The position numbers were made by a program, and so were the translations under genes. The notes under the pieces are model-generated. The model was not told the DNA's origin, made no database searches, and saw only the letters and a list, made by a program, of their open reading frames with translations. This document shows positions 54,063 to 62,383 of a stretch of DNA of 64,000 nucleotides, piece after piece (the first letter of the stretch is position 1; every line of letters begins with the position of its first letter). Source of the DNA: Candidatus Poribacteria bacterium (GTDB lineage Bacteria; Poribacteria; WGA-4E; WGA-3G); contig OY282386.1 of NCBI GenBank assembly GCA_958295945.1, forward strand, positions 1,239,371-1,303,370, in the 5' to 3' direction.

Positions 54063-54602
54063 TTATAGATGCCGTTGAATTTGGTGGAAACTCTTTGCAT
54101 CTAACTCCCGGTAATCTGGTATGTCGTATCGATTCCCTCGCACATCCGTCACAAAAAGCCGTGCAGGGAGTGCCTGTTTTATATTTTGATTCAATCCGCG
54201 CACTTGGAATGTCACACGTCCGCGTTCCGTTTCGACCTCCCATTCATGTATGCCGAATTGTTCTTTGACACGATATATTTTTTTAATAGTCGGTGTGAAA
54301 TAGCGTTTGTCTAATTCCTCGTTTAGTATATTTTGACTTTCAGATGTGAGTTCAGATGGGTTTACAAGGATGCCGATTTCAGTATCTTCATCAGCCGCGA
54401 GTGATATATATTTGTCTGGATTGCTGAGTGGCATGAGTTTCCGCACAATAACACGTAGATGGCATACTTCATTATGGATTTCAAGTCTTGCAGTACCTAC
54501 CGGTGAACGCGAGAACGTAAGTTCTTTTGCCTCCAGAAAACGTTGTGTAAAGTCATCCTGTTCAGGTGCTTTTGTTGATTCTGTTTTATCTTTGTCCTGC
54601 AT
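54063..54602 (-). CDS. DUF1854 protein linked to an ABC exporter
   Basis: The protein is 179 aa. The DUF1854 core is recognisable from LDKRYFTPTIKKIYRVKE and FGIHEWEVETERGRVTF, then VTDVRGNRYDIPDY. Family members nearly always accompany an ABC exporter; some annotations connect the pair with cyanophycin metabolism. No cyanophycin synthetase is present here. It starts 2 bases after the ABC gene stop, so translation is coupled. Probably cytoplasmic. Confidence 0.82.
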   Translation of the reverse strand: MQDKDKTESTKAPEQDDFTQRFLEAKELTFSRSPVGTARLEIHNEVCHLRVIVRKLMPLSNPDKYISLAADEDTEIGILVNPSELTSESQNILNEELDKRYFTPTIKKIYRVKEQFGIHEWEVETERGRVTFQVRGLNQNIKQALPARLFVTDVRGNRYDIPDYRELDAKSFHQIQRHL

Positions 54603-54604
54603 CT

Positions 54605-56926
54605 CTATCTCTCCAAGATTTGTGCTTCAGCACGAACATTCGCGGCTTCGCGCTGTGTTTCTACGAGTTTGTAATAGATACCCTTTTTCTCCATCAGTTC
54701 CGCGTGGGAACCGCATTCAACACCTTTCCCTTTTTCAATGACAAAAAGTCTGTCTGCATTTCGGAGTGTGGAGAGGCGGTGGGCGATCGCAAATGTAGTT
54801 CGGTTTTGCACCAACCTGTCAATTGCTTGCTGTATCTTCTTTTCGGTTTCCACATCTACTGAAGAGGTGGCTTCATCAAGGATCAAAATACGGGGATTAT
54901 GCAAAATTGCTCTTGCGATTGAGATACGTTGCCGTTCTCCACCGGATAGACTACCACCACGTTCACCGACTTCCGTATCATATCCATCAGGGAACTTGAC
55001 GATGAATTCGTGTGCGTTTGCTGCTCTTGCAGCTGTGATTATATCCTCCATGCTTGCATCAGGATTTGCGTAAGCGATGTTCTCTCCTATGGTCCCGCTG
55101 AAGAGATACGGTTCTTGTAGTACCACACCGATCTGCCTACGTAAATCTCTGAGGTTAACCTGCTTTATGTCTTCACCATCGATTTCTAATTTACCTCCAT
55201 CTGGCGTATAGAAACGGCAAATTAGATTGATGAGTGTGGACTTCCCTGCACCAGAATGCCCCACAAGACCTATCATCTCACCGGGTTTGACATGTAGATT
55301 GATGTCTTTTAGGACAGGTTTATGGGAATCATATCCGAATGTCATGTTTCGGAATTGGACTTCACCAAGAATATTTGGCATGTCTTTTAGATTGCCATCG
55401 TCTGTTTGTTCGGGTTGTGAGTCAATGACTTCAAAAAGTCTCTCCGCTGCAGTCATAGAACGAGAAGCCCAATTGATGAGAGGACTTACATATCTTAGCG
55501 GTTCATAAAACATAGTCAGATATGCATGGAAAGCAATCAGAGTCCCAAATGTCATTGTTCCAGTGAGGATATCAAGGCCACCAACATACCATATTATCAA
55601 CGATCCAAATTGTACTGCGAACAATAAAGGGTGATAATAGGTTGCCCAGATTAACTCAGCCTTTGTTTCATATTCCCGAGTATCAACGTTTGCTGTGTCG
55701 AAACGACTAACTTCACTTGTCTGTTGACCGAAAGCCCGCACGACCCGTATGCCAGATACAGAATCGTTGACAACATCAAATAGTTTTGATCGTCTCCGCC
55801 AAGCGCGATGCCAAAGACTTCGCAACTTACGCCAGAACCAACCAGCTCCCATGACAATTATTGGAATAGGTATCAAGACGAAACACGCCAGTTTCCAATT
55901 CATCAGAAACAACATGGTACCTATACCGAAAAACAGAAACAGCTGTACACTCAGGAATGATAAGCCTTCCAAGAGAAAATCTTGTAATCGCTCACTATCT
56001 TCTGTGATATGAGAGATAACAGTGCCTGTTGTTCTTTTGTCAAAAAAACGGATAGATAGATTGTGCAGATGTTCATAGACATGTGCACGTATATTTGCTG
56101 CGATCCGAAACGTCAACCATGCACTCAATCGTGAATGTAGCACAGTAAATAAAACACGGGTTAGATATACTACTAACAATCCACCGATAGCGATTGACAA
56201 AGCTAGTACAGCAGGTTGAATAGATCTGAAAATTTGACCTAACCATGTTATATTTTCATCTGCCGCAGGTGCGGTAGCATCGTTAAGTAATAATATATCG
56301 TCAATCAGAATACGTGTGAAATAGGGTGGAAACAAGAAAATCAAAGTACTGACGATGACCAACAAGGTATAGATCCATGCCTTGCCACGATAGGGACGCA
56401 TATACGAAAAAATGCGAAGCATTACTCTATGTTTTTTCGTGCACGCAGGACAAGGGGAGAACTCATCAGCAAGTAGCAATCCACAAGTTTTGCAAGAATG
56501 TTCCTCTACTTTATAGTCCCAAACCGGTGCTTCATCGCGTTTGCCGTCTCTAAATTCAATCTCATCTCCAATAAAACGTGCGACAAATCCAAACTTCGCT
56601 GCACAACTGTTTGAGTAACGAATTAGGTCTATCGTGCCTTCGTGTGTTTCCAACACGACGAGTCCAGCATCAACAACGGACTCTGCACGAATGCCAAGGA
56701 CACTTTCATAAGGTATATAGTGAAGCACCTCACCTTCACCAGTTACCGTGAATATAGCAGCATCTGTCAACACAAACCATTCTTCACCAAAAGTGCCTGT
56801 ATGAATAACATCACTGCGGACAGCGAACCTTATTTTTTCAAAATGGATATCCAGCGTCTTTAAAGTTTGTTCAATAGATTCGGGCAGCTCATCAAGCGTA
56901 CCCGTTGGTGTGTCTGCGGTTGACAT
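54605..56926 (-). CDS. ABC exporter (fused permease-ATPase) with N-terminal sensor-like region
   Basis: The protein is 773 aa with AAAGGA before the ATG. The first 165 residues form a PH-like/beta region ending in a zinc ribbon (CKTCGLLLADEFSPCPAC). The type-IV exporter permease follows with six helices (residues about 183-470), then the ATPase. The ATPase has Walker A GHSGAGKSTLINL near 562, LSGGERQRISIARAIL, Walker B ILILDEATSSVD and the switch His in FAIAHRLSTL. The extra N-terminal domain fits the DUF1854-linked subgroup. It exports an unidentified substrate. Confidence 0.92.
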   Translation of the reverse strand: MSTADTPTGTLDELPESIEQTLKTLDIHFEKIRFAVRSDVIHTGTFGEEWFVLTDAAIFTVTGEGEVLHYIPYESVLGIRAESVVDAGLVVLETHEGTIDLIRYSNSCAAKFGFVARFIGDEIEFRDGKRDEAPVWDYKVEEHSCKTCGLLLADEFSPCPACTKKHRVMLRIFSYMRPYRGKAWIYTLLVIVSTLIFLFPPYFTRILIDDILLLNDATAPAADENITWLGQIFRSIQPAVLALSIAIGGLLVVYLTRVLFTVLHSRLSAWLTFRIAANIRAHVYEHLHNLSIRFFDKRTTGTVISHITEDSERLQDFLLEGLSFLSVQLFLFFGIGTMLFLMNWKLACFVLIPIPIIVMGAGWFWRKLRSLWHRAWRRRSKLFDVVNDSVSGIRVVRAFGQQTSEVSRFDTANVDTREYETKAELIWATYYHPLLFAVQFGSLIIWYVGGLDILTGTMTFGTLIAFHAYLTMFYEPLRYVSPLINWASRSMTAAERLFEVIDSQPEQTDDGNLKDMPNILGEVQFRNMTFGYDSHKPVLKDINLHVKPGEMIGLVGHSGAGKSTLINLICRFYTPDGGKLEIDGEDIKQVNLRDLRRQIGVVLQEPYLFSGTIGENIAYANPDASMEDIITAARAANAHEFIVKFPDGYDTEVGERGGSLSGGERQRISIARAILHNPRILILDEATSSVDVETEKKIQQAIDRLVQNRTTFAIAHRLSTLRNADRLFVIEKGKGVECGSHAELMEKKGIYYKLVETQREAANVRAEAQILER

Positions 56927-56947
56927 GTCTTCCTTTAAAGTAATGCT

Positions 56948-56974
56948 GTATGCGCGATTTCAAATCGCGCATAC
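56948..56974. repeat. Perfect 13-bp-stem palindrome upstream of the ABC operon
   Basis: GTATGCGCGATTT-C-AAATCGCGCATAC, just upstream of the ABC exporter start. It could act as an operator, but it belongs to the dispersed hairpin family. Confidence 0.6.
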
Positions 56975-56985
56975 AAGAAGATTTA

Positions 56986-57022
56986 CGCAATAAGTCGTTT
57001 TGGGATTAGTTAAATCTGGCAT
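56986..57022 (+). repeat. Extra copy of the cassette boundary repeat
   Basis: CGCAATAAGTCGTTTTGGG continues with ATTAGTTAAATCTGG. It matches the left boundary of the low-GC cassette at 57333-57370 with few differences over about 37 bases, in the same orientation. Confidence 0.75.
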
Positions 57023-57055
57023 AACATTTGTGTTAGGATAATCAGTCACCTACAT

Positions 57056-57274
57056 TTAGTTTATCTGTGCCAAAAATTCTTTTGTTGTCATTATTTTTGT
57101 GCGGAATTTTTGAAACCCATTTGGTTTAAGATTTAACCTATCAAAGTATTCATAGTTTATACTTTTACATATTGTTATTAAGTCTTCATCATCTGAAACA
57201 AAAATATCACAGAATGACAAGTATAGTAGGTATCTTATATCCCTTGTAAAATTTGTAACTTGAGTCTTTATCAT
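57056..57274 (-). pseudogene. C-terminal fragment of an unknown gene
   Basis: Seventy-two codons read MIKTQVTNFTRDIRYLL then YLSFCDIFVSDDEDLITI and a basic tail. 'RDIxYLxYLxxCDIFVSDD' is the sort of phrase found near the end of PIN-like or related nuclease proteins, so this is probably the 3' remnant of a longer gene. It is trapped between two direct copies of the boundary repeat (56986 and 57333). Its composition is AT-rich like the cassette. Confidence 0.5.
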
Positions 57275-57397
57275 AAATTCGGATTTCTCTATATGGAAAT
57301 ATAGCAAATATACGTAATAGCAGAAAAAAGTACGCAATAAGTAGTTTTGGGATTGGTTAAATTTGGTTTCACAGCAAATAGTGTGGCATTGTGACGT

Positions 57398-58915
57398 TTA
57401 TGACTTTAAAAAATCAGGGAATTTTTGTATAAGTTTTCGCCCAAAATTATCAAAATAGGATAGATTTGGAATACATTTTATTATTTTTAATAAGGTTGTG
57501 AGAGGGACATCGGCTATATGTAATACACAGATTTTAAAAGCAAACTCCAAAATATTACAAAGTTCATAAATATCACTATTTTCTGGAAATTTACCTGAAT
57601 GTATAAAGTTATTTCTAATAGATGATGTTTCTGCTGTGACTTTTTTTCTCTCTTCATTGTAACCGGTTGGTTCATTTTCAATTTTAGATAGCATGGAAAA
57701 ATATATTTCCAAACATGTTTCTATTTTTGTTCCTCCTGTAACTGAAAATATATTATTGATTTTTGATTCTATAATTTTCATAATTTCAGGTTCTACTTCC
57801 TCAAGTGTGCTTTTTGTCAAATTTAATATTTTTGATTCTAATTCCTTTCTGTTTTCTTTTGATTTGAAAGGATAAACAGACGAATTATTGGTGGGACGAG
57901 AATATATTGATTCCATACATGTTACGAGGTGAATGAGTCGGATCGTATCATGTGATTTTCTGGCAGCTAAATCTATAGGGAACAAACTAAAATACAGATT
58001 TAGTGGTGCTATGATTTTATCGTAATTTTCAATAAAGCATTGTATAATTTCAGTTTTTTCTTCGAGATTGATTTCGCTATACCCGTAATAGTTATTACCT
58101 TTATTATCTTTTCCAAAATTATTAAGGTCAACGGGGATACTAAATTCAGTAAAAATGTTCTGTTTATCCTCATGTGCAGAGTTAATCAGCCACTGACTTT
58201 TAATAAAATTGTATGTCATATTGGTTCGCAATAGTTTTTCTTCTTTTTTCAATAGAAAACAATTAAACACTTGAACAGGTTTGCCATAAAAGAAAGAAAA
58301 ACAGTCATTTATTATTTCTATTATGTTTATTAGTATTTCAAGGTCTATAGTCTTCTTACTACATTCTATTGTAAAACAATGGTATTTTTTTGAATTAGGT
58401 CCTGTTGAGTTTGTGTCAATTTCTAATTTGAATTCTTGTTTTTCAAAAGTAAAAATTCTACTTTCTTTACATTCTTCTTTTGAGAAGAATAAGTCAACAT
58501 TATCATTTTCAAAGAGTCTTGATATTCTGTTATGACTGGTCTCTATTCGGAAGAAACACTCGTCAAATTTCAATTCTTCTATTATATCTGTCTTTTGTTC
58601 TGTTACATTTGTAAAAAAACATTCGCCTACATGAAATAGTGTTTGATGAGCAACACCTGTATTTGCGGATCTAAAAGGTATTAGGTTTTTTAAATAGACT
58701 TGGCTATTTACTGAAGACCTATAATCAAGTTCATATCCATCTATTTTTTCTACAATAATTCCCTGAATTGCCTCAAATGTATTTTCATGTAATCTTAATT
58801 CGCATTCAAAATCATGTAATTCCAAAGATATGTTATTGTTTCCAATTTCCAAAATTCCATATACGATTTTCTCATTCAAATTAAACTGCCCACAGAAAAT
58901 TTTTTTGTGATACAT
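57398..58915 (-). CDS. ApeA-like HEPN abortive-infection protein
   Basis: The protein is 505 aa. The N-terminal 280 residues form a beta-rich region of the ApeA N-terminal type (FNLNEKIVYGILEIGNNN, LHVGECFF-like strands). The C-terminal 220 residues are a helical ApeA-type HEPN domain. It contains HLVTCMESIYSRPTN and, near residue 440, TSSIRNNFIHSGKFPEN. RNNFIH gives the Rx4H RNase motif. ApeA stops phage infection through its HEPN domain. The gene is very AT-rich, unlike its neighbours, which suggests recent acquisition. It is probably co-transcribed with the upstream methyltransferase. Confidence 0.75.
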   Translation of the reverse strand: MYHKKIFCGQFNLNEKIVYGILEIGNNNISLELHDFECELRLHENTFEAIQGIIVEKIDGYELDYRSSVNSQVYLKNLIPFRSANTGVAHQTLFHVGECFFTNVTEQKTDIIEELKFDECFFRIETSHNRISRLFENDNVDLFFSKEECKESRIFTFEKQEFKLEIDTNSTGPNSKKYHCFTIECSKKTIDLEILINIIEIINDCFSFFYGKPVQVFNCFLLKKEEKLLRTNMTYNFIKSQWLINSAHEDKQNIFTEFSIPVDLNNFGKDNKGNNYYGYSEINLEEKTEIIQCFIENYDKIIAPLNLYFSLFPIDLAARKSHDTIRLIHLVTCMESIYSRPTNNSSVYPFKSKENRKELESKILNLTKSTLEEVEPEIMKIIESKINNIFSVTGGTKIETCLEIYFSMLSKIENEPTGYNEERKKVTAETSSIRNNFIHSGKFPENSDIYELCNILEFAFKICVLHIADVPLTTLLKIIKCIPNLSYFDNFGRKLIQKFPDFLKS

Positions 58916-58968
58916 ATTTGTCCTTACTTGTTTTTACTGGTTTGGATTGAAAACGCAATTAGTAATTT

Positions 58969-60162
58969 TTATATTTCAATCTTGTTCAGTCTTGAGATAA
59001 GATATTCTTGTCCACGCTCACCTTTAATTCTGTTACAGTTACTACAAAGCAATTGAAGATTCTTAATATGGTCAGTGCCTCCCACTTCTTTTGCTATAAT
59101 ATGGTCAACTTCAAGGTGTTGTTTCTGAAAATGTGTGCCACACCCATTACAATCCCCACTTTGTTCACCATATAACTGGGTTTTGTTTTCAGGTGCGTTG
59201 TATCGTGGAATATCGCCCAAATCCGTGCGTTTAGGAATATCTGTGCGTGCAATAATTTCCTGAAACAATCCCTGATCTGTTTTGATGCGTTCAACAACTA
59301 ATTCAGCTGCTTTCTCTGATATGTCAATACCTATCCAATCTCGTTGAAGTCTATCAGCTGCCACGCATGTTGTAGCACACCCGCAAAACGGGTCAAGCAC
59401 TACGTCACCTTCGTTTGATGAGGCTTTGATAATGTGGGCTAAGAGGGTAAGTGGTTTTTGGGTTGGGTAGCCTGTTCGTTCTTTTGCCATGTTATTTATT
59501 GTTGGTATTCTCCAAACGTCGTGCATGAGTTTGCCTTTCTCGTTTGGACTATATCGTGCGTCACCATAGCTGCCAGAGGCTTTTACCCAATTACTATCTG
59601 ATGAATATGGCTCACGCATACTATCCCAATTAAAAGACGTTGCGTCACTTTTGGCATAAAAGAAAATTGTGTCATGTTTGCGTCCAATGAATTTTCTTGA
59701 CGTTGAGGCAACATTGTAATAATGCCAAATCACCTCATTCCGAAAATTGCCTTTCCCGAATACCGCGTCCATAACCAACTTGAGATAGTGGCTCATTGTC
59801 GTATCACAATGAAGATAGATAGCCCCTGTATCTTTCAGAATGCGGTGCATCTCCAGTAACCGAACCGCCATGTAAATGAGATAAGATTTGTCGCTGTTCG
59901 TCATTGCAGCATGGATAACTCGGTTCAGAGCAGGATATTTCGTCTCAATTAGATCAAGCCATGCGTTGTCTACGTCCGAAAGTGTCCATGTATCTTTGAA
60001 TTCAGCACCAGCAGCAGCTGAACCTATAGGGGCTGCGTAGTTAGTCTTACTATTAAAAGGCGGGTCAAGGTAGATTAAATCTACTGATTCACTATTTATC
60101 CCACGCATTATAGGCAGATTATCACCTGTGAATACCGTCTTTGGTTTAATATTTGTAGTCAT
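58969..60162 (-). CDS. Beta-class DNA methyltransferase fused to an HNH nuclease domain
   Basis: The protein is 397 aa from the ATG at 60162 (GAGG upstream). The catalytic motif IV LIYLDPPFNSKTNY comes first, then TGYPTQKPLTLLAHII, and motif I VLDPFCGCATTCVAAD with IGIDIS lies later. That is the order of beta-class N4-cytosine or N6-adenine methyltransferases. The last 75 residues are an HNH/McrA zinc nuclease: CNGCGTHFQKQHLEVDHI, then LQLLCSNCNRIKG. One polypeptide thus holds modification and cleavage domains. The HNH part may instead serve a non-cleaving role. Confidence 0.85.
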   Translation of the reverse strand: MTTNIKPKTVFTGDNLPIMRGINSESVDLIYLDPPFNSKTNYAAPIGSAAAGAEFKDTWTLSDVDNAWLDLIETKYPALNRVIHAAMTNSDKSYLIYMAVRLLEMHRILKDTGAIYLHCDTTMSHYLKLVMDAVFGKGNFRNEVIWHYYNVASTSRKFIGRKHDTIFFYAKSDATSFNWDSMREPYSSDSNWVKASGSYGDARYSPNEKGKLMHDVWRIPTINNMAKERTGYPTQKPLTLLAHIIKASSNEGDVVLDPFCGCATTCVAADRLQRDWIGIDISEKAAELVVERIKTDQGLFQEIIARTDIPKRTDLGDIPRYNAPENKTQLYGEQSGDCNGCGTHFQKQHLEVDHIIAKEVGGTDHIKNLQLLCSNCNRIKGERGQEYLISRLNKIEI

Positions 60163-60229
60163 ACAAAAGAACCTCAAAATGTTATATTAGTAAACCCAAA
60201 ACTACTTATTGCGAAGATTTATATGAGCT

Positions 60230-61348
60230 TTAAAGTTCAATGGTGTGTTTTTCCAATACTTCTTCGTTTAGTTCTATGCCAAGACCTGGTTTCGTTGATG
60301 GAATGATATAACCGTTTTCCCATTTGATAGGTTCTTTGAGTATGTCGGCGTGGAAACCGTCCCACATGTGGATACCTTCCTGAATAAGGAAGTTTGGACT
60401 GCATACATCTAATTGTATATTGGCTGCACCGCCGATTGGACCACCATAGAGGTGTGGGGCAATTTGTGCATAGTGTGCTTCACCCATTGCAGCAATCTTC
60501 TTTGCTTCAAGAATGCCACCGGTAATGGTCAAGTCCATTTGTAAGATAGAGGCGGCTTGTTGTTCCAATAGATCCGCAAACTCAAATTTTGTCAACAATC
60601 TCTCTCCTGTTGCAATGGGAATGCTGGTAAATTGAGCCACACGTGCCATCTCTTTTATATTTTCAGGTGGAATTGGCTCCTCAAACCATAACGGGTCATA
60701 CGGTTCAACGCGTTTAGCGAAACGGATTGCACTGTTGGTATTGAATTGTCCGTGTGTGCCGATGAGTATATCACACTTATCCCCAACAGCATCACGAATT
60801 CCACGGATGACACTCTCAGCGTAGTCAAGAGTTTCTAATCTATCTGCTGTATGTGGATGCACTGGATCGAATTTGACAGCGGTGAATCCTTTTTCTACGT
60901 AAGAGAGGACAAGTTCGCCAGTTTTCTCAGGTGAATCGCCGTTCCGCCATTCCAAGAGATAGGAATATGCTCGTAATTTTTCATGGAACATGCCACCTAA
61001 TAGGTTGTATATTGGTTGGTTGACTGCTTTCCCAACAATATCCCAACACGCCATCTCGATTGCACTCATCGCTGGCGTGACGAGCGGTCCGGAATGTCTG
61101 ACACAAGGTCCTTCGTAGAGTGTTGACCATATTTTTTCTATACGAAAAGGGTCTGTTCCTTTAAGGAAACGTTCACCCCAATCTTTGATAAGTTCTATGA
61201 CAACATGGTTTAGTCTGGTGTGATATGTGCACTCACCAATCCCTTCAATTCCTTCATCCGTAACTAATTTGACAAAGATCCAATGTCGTCCGCCCCAGTG
61301 TGGTGGCGGCACATCAATCATATATGTTTTTACATCAACTATTTTCAA
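60230..61348 (-). CDS. Mandelate racemase/muconate lactonizing (enolase) superfamily dehydratase
   Basis: The protein is 372 aa, the usual length. The N-terminal capping domain has MKIVDVKTYMIDVPPP and GIGECTYH. The barrel has TAVKFDPVHPH with the first lysine region and CDILIGTHGQ with a metal Asp. LWFEEPIPPEN and PIATGERLL supply the metal Glu residues, and QIAPHLYGGP the catalytic His. This arrangement resembles the galactonate-dehydratase-like branch, which dehydrates acid sugars. The exact substrate cannot be told. No sugar-acid pathway gene is adjacent. Confidence 0.85.
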   Translation of the reverse strand: MKIVDVKTYMIDVPPPHWGGRHWIFVKLVTDEGIEGIGECTYHTRLNHVVIELIKDWGERFLKGTDPFRIEKIWSTLYEGPCVRHSGPLVTPAMSAIEMACWDIVGKAVNQPIYNLLGGMFHEKLRAYSYLLEWRNGDSPEKTGELVLSYVEKGFTAVKFDPVHPHTADRLETLDYAESVIRGIRDAVGDKCDILIGTHGQFNTNSAIRFAKRVEPYDPLWFEEPIPPENIKEMARVAQFTSIPIATGERLLTKFEFADLLEQQAASILQMDLTITGGILEAKKIAAMGEAHYAQIAPHLYGGPIGGAANIQLDVCSPNFLIQEGIHMWDGFHADILKEPIKWENGYIIPSTKPGLGIELNEEVLEKHTIEL

Positions 61349-61995
61349 GGGGAAACTCCTATGGAAAGTATAGACTGTTAACCTTAATGAAGATATTTGA
61401 TATTATACCCGATTAGTTACAATTTTACATTAATCATCTTGAAATATCCAAGTGTTTTAAGGGGGGTATAGTTTTTGTTATAGTGAATTATAAATATAAG
61501 TTGACACTTTCGACCCACGGTAGGCGAGGTTTCCTAACCTCGCTGATGCAGAGTGTTCAAGTGATTTCAAAATCTACTATAATTGTCTGAACCAGGATTT
61601 ACAGAATTAGTAGATTTGTAGGATTATGTAATGTAAGAGGTGCAATGAATTGCGCGACTACGAAATCCGTAGTTCTTTAGTCCCGTAGAGACGATGTGTT
61701 TATACGTTTCGGTTAGTACAAACATATCATCCCTACCAAATCAACGTCAAATGCACGTTTGTCATTTGGCGGGCACGGAGACCCCACACTACAATGGTTC
61801 ATGTGATATTTTGCCAAAAACTTTAAACACCCTATTCTCTGTTTTCCTTTGACATGAACAACACATTATGTTATTATTTACAAGTAGAATACCTATAGTA
61901 AATCTGTTCTCAACCATTGATTATTCAGATTTCCCTCTGAAAAAAACATAAACACAATGTAATAAAGCATAAGAAATATTTATGGAGAATTAGCA
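61349..61995. other. Intergenic stretch with hairpins and a dispersed repeat
   Basis: The hairpin GCGAGGTT-tcct-AACCTCGC lies at 61524-61543, the CAGGATT-type repeat at 61587-61632, GCAATGAATTGCGC at about 61643, and ACTACG-aaatc-CGTAGT at about 61656. The last 60 bases are the leader of the dead LamG gene, with GGAG before its ATG. No supported coding sequence. Confidence 0.55.
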
Positions 61996-62358
61996 ATGAA
62001 AAAACTTCTTTTCTTACTGATAACAACTGTCTTGCCAGTTTTGTTCTTTCATCAGGGAACACAAGCAGAAATTGTAACAGACGGACTTGTAAGTTATTGA
62101 ACATTTGACAGAGGAAACATTGTAAATAAGACAGCAAAGGATGTATGGGGAAACAACAATGGAACAATCTTGGGAAATCCAAAGATTGTTCCCGGTAAGG
62201 TCGGAGAAGCTCTTGAATTTGATGGTAATGGAGATTTTGTAAACCTTGAATTACTTTGTCAAACGAAGAACAAAGGAATTCTGCATATTTTAGTGCCACT
62301 TCTAATAAATCGGGGTTTCAAACCCCTCCAACAAATGATAGGTGGCAACTTAGGTTAA
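61996..62358 (+). pseudogene. LamG-domain gene inactivated by a nonsense codon and truncation
   Basis: ATG at 61996 (GGAG upstream) starts a signal peptide MKKLLFLLITTVLPVL and then TDGLVSY. The Trp codon that follows in the intact relative (ISYWSFNQ) is TGA at 62098-62100. The frame resumes as TFDRGNIVNKTAKDVWG, NNNGTILGNPK and ALEFDGNGDFVNLE, then diverges into a hairpin repeat related to the 10923-11101 element. The rest of the LamG domain is missing. TGA is the normal stop in many genes here, so recoding is unlikely. Confidence 0.85.
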
Positions 62359-62383
62359 AATAATAAACTAAGGAGAAAATACT

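Larger units (their letters stand above)
57333..60213. mobile_element. Candidate mobile defence cassette bounded by 19-bp inverted repeats
   Basis: CGCAATAAGTAGTTTTGGG lies at 57333-57351 and, inverted and exact, at 60195-60213. The 2.9 kb between holds two minus-strand genes of markedly lower GC in the first: an ApeA-like HEPN protein and a methyltransferase-HNH fusion. No transposase is present. No clean target duplication is visible, so mobility is inferred from the matched ends and foreign composition. Confidence 0.55.

Noticed and set aside
56986..57351. Direct repeats at 56986 and 57333 as attachment sites of an integrase
   Set aside because: No integrase gene is present, and a third inverted copy at 60195 fits an inverted-repeat-bounded cassette better.
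62098..62100. TGA read as tryptophan (genetic-code change)
   Set aside because: TGA ends several normal genes here, for example the Phd antitoxin and korA-coupled ORF, and Trp is TGG in intact genes. A nonsense mutation is simpler.
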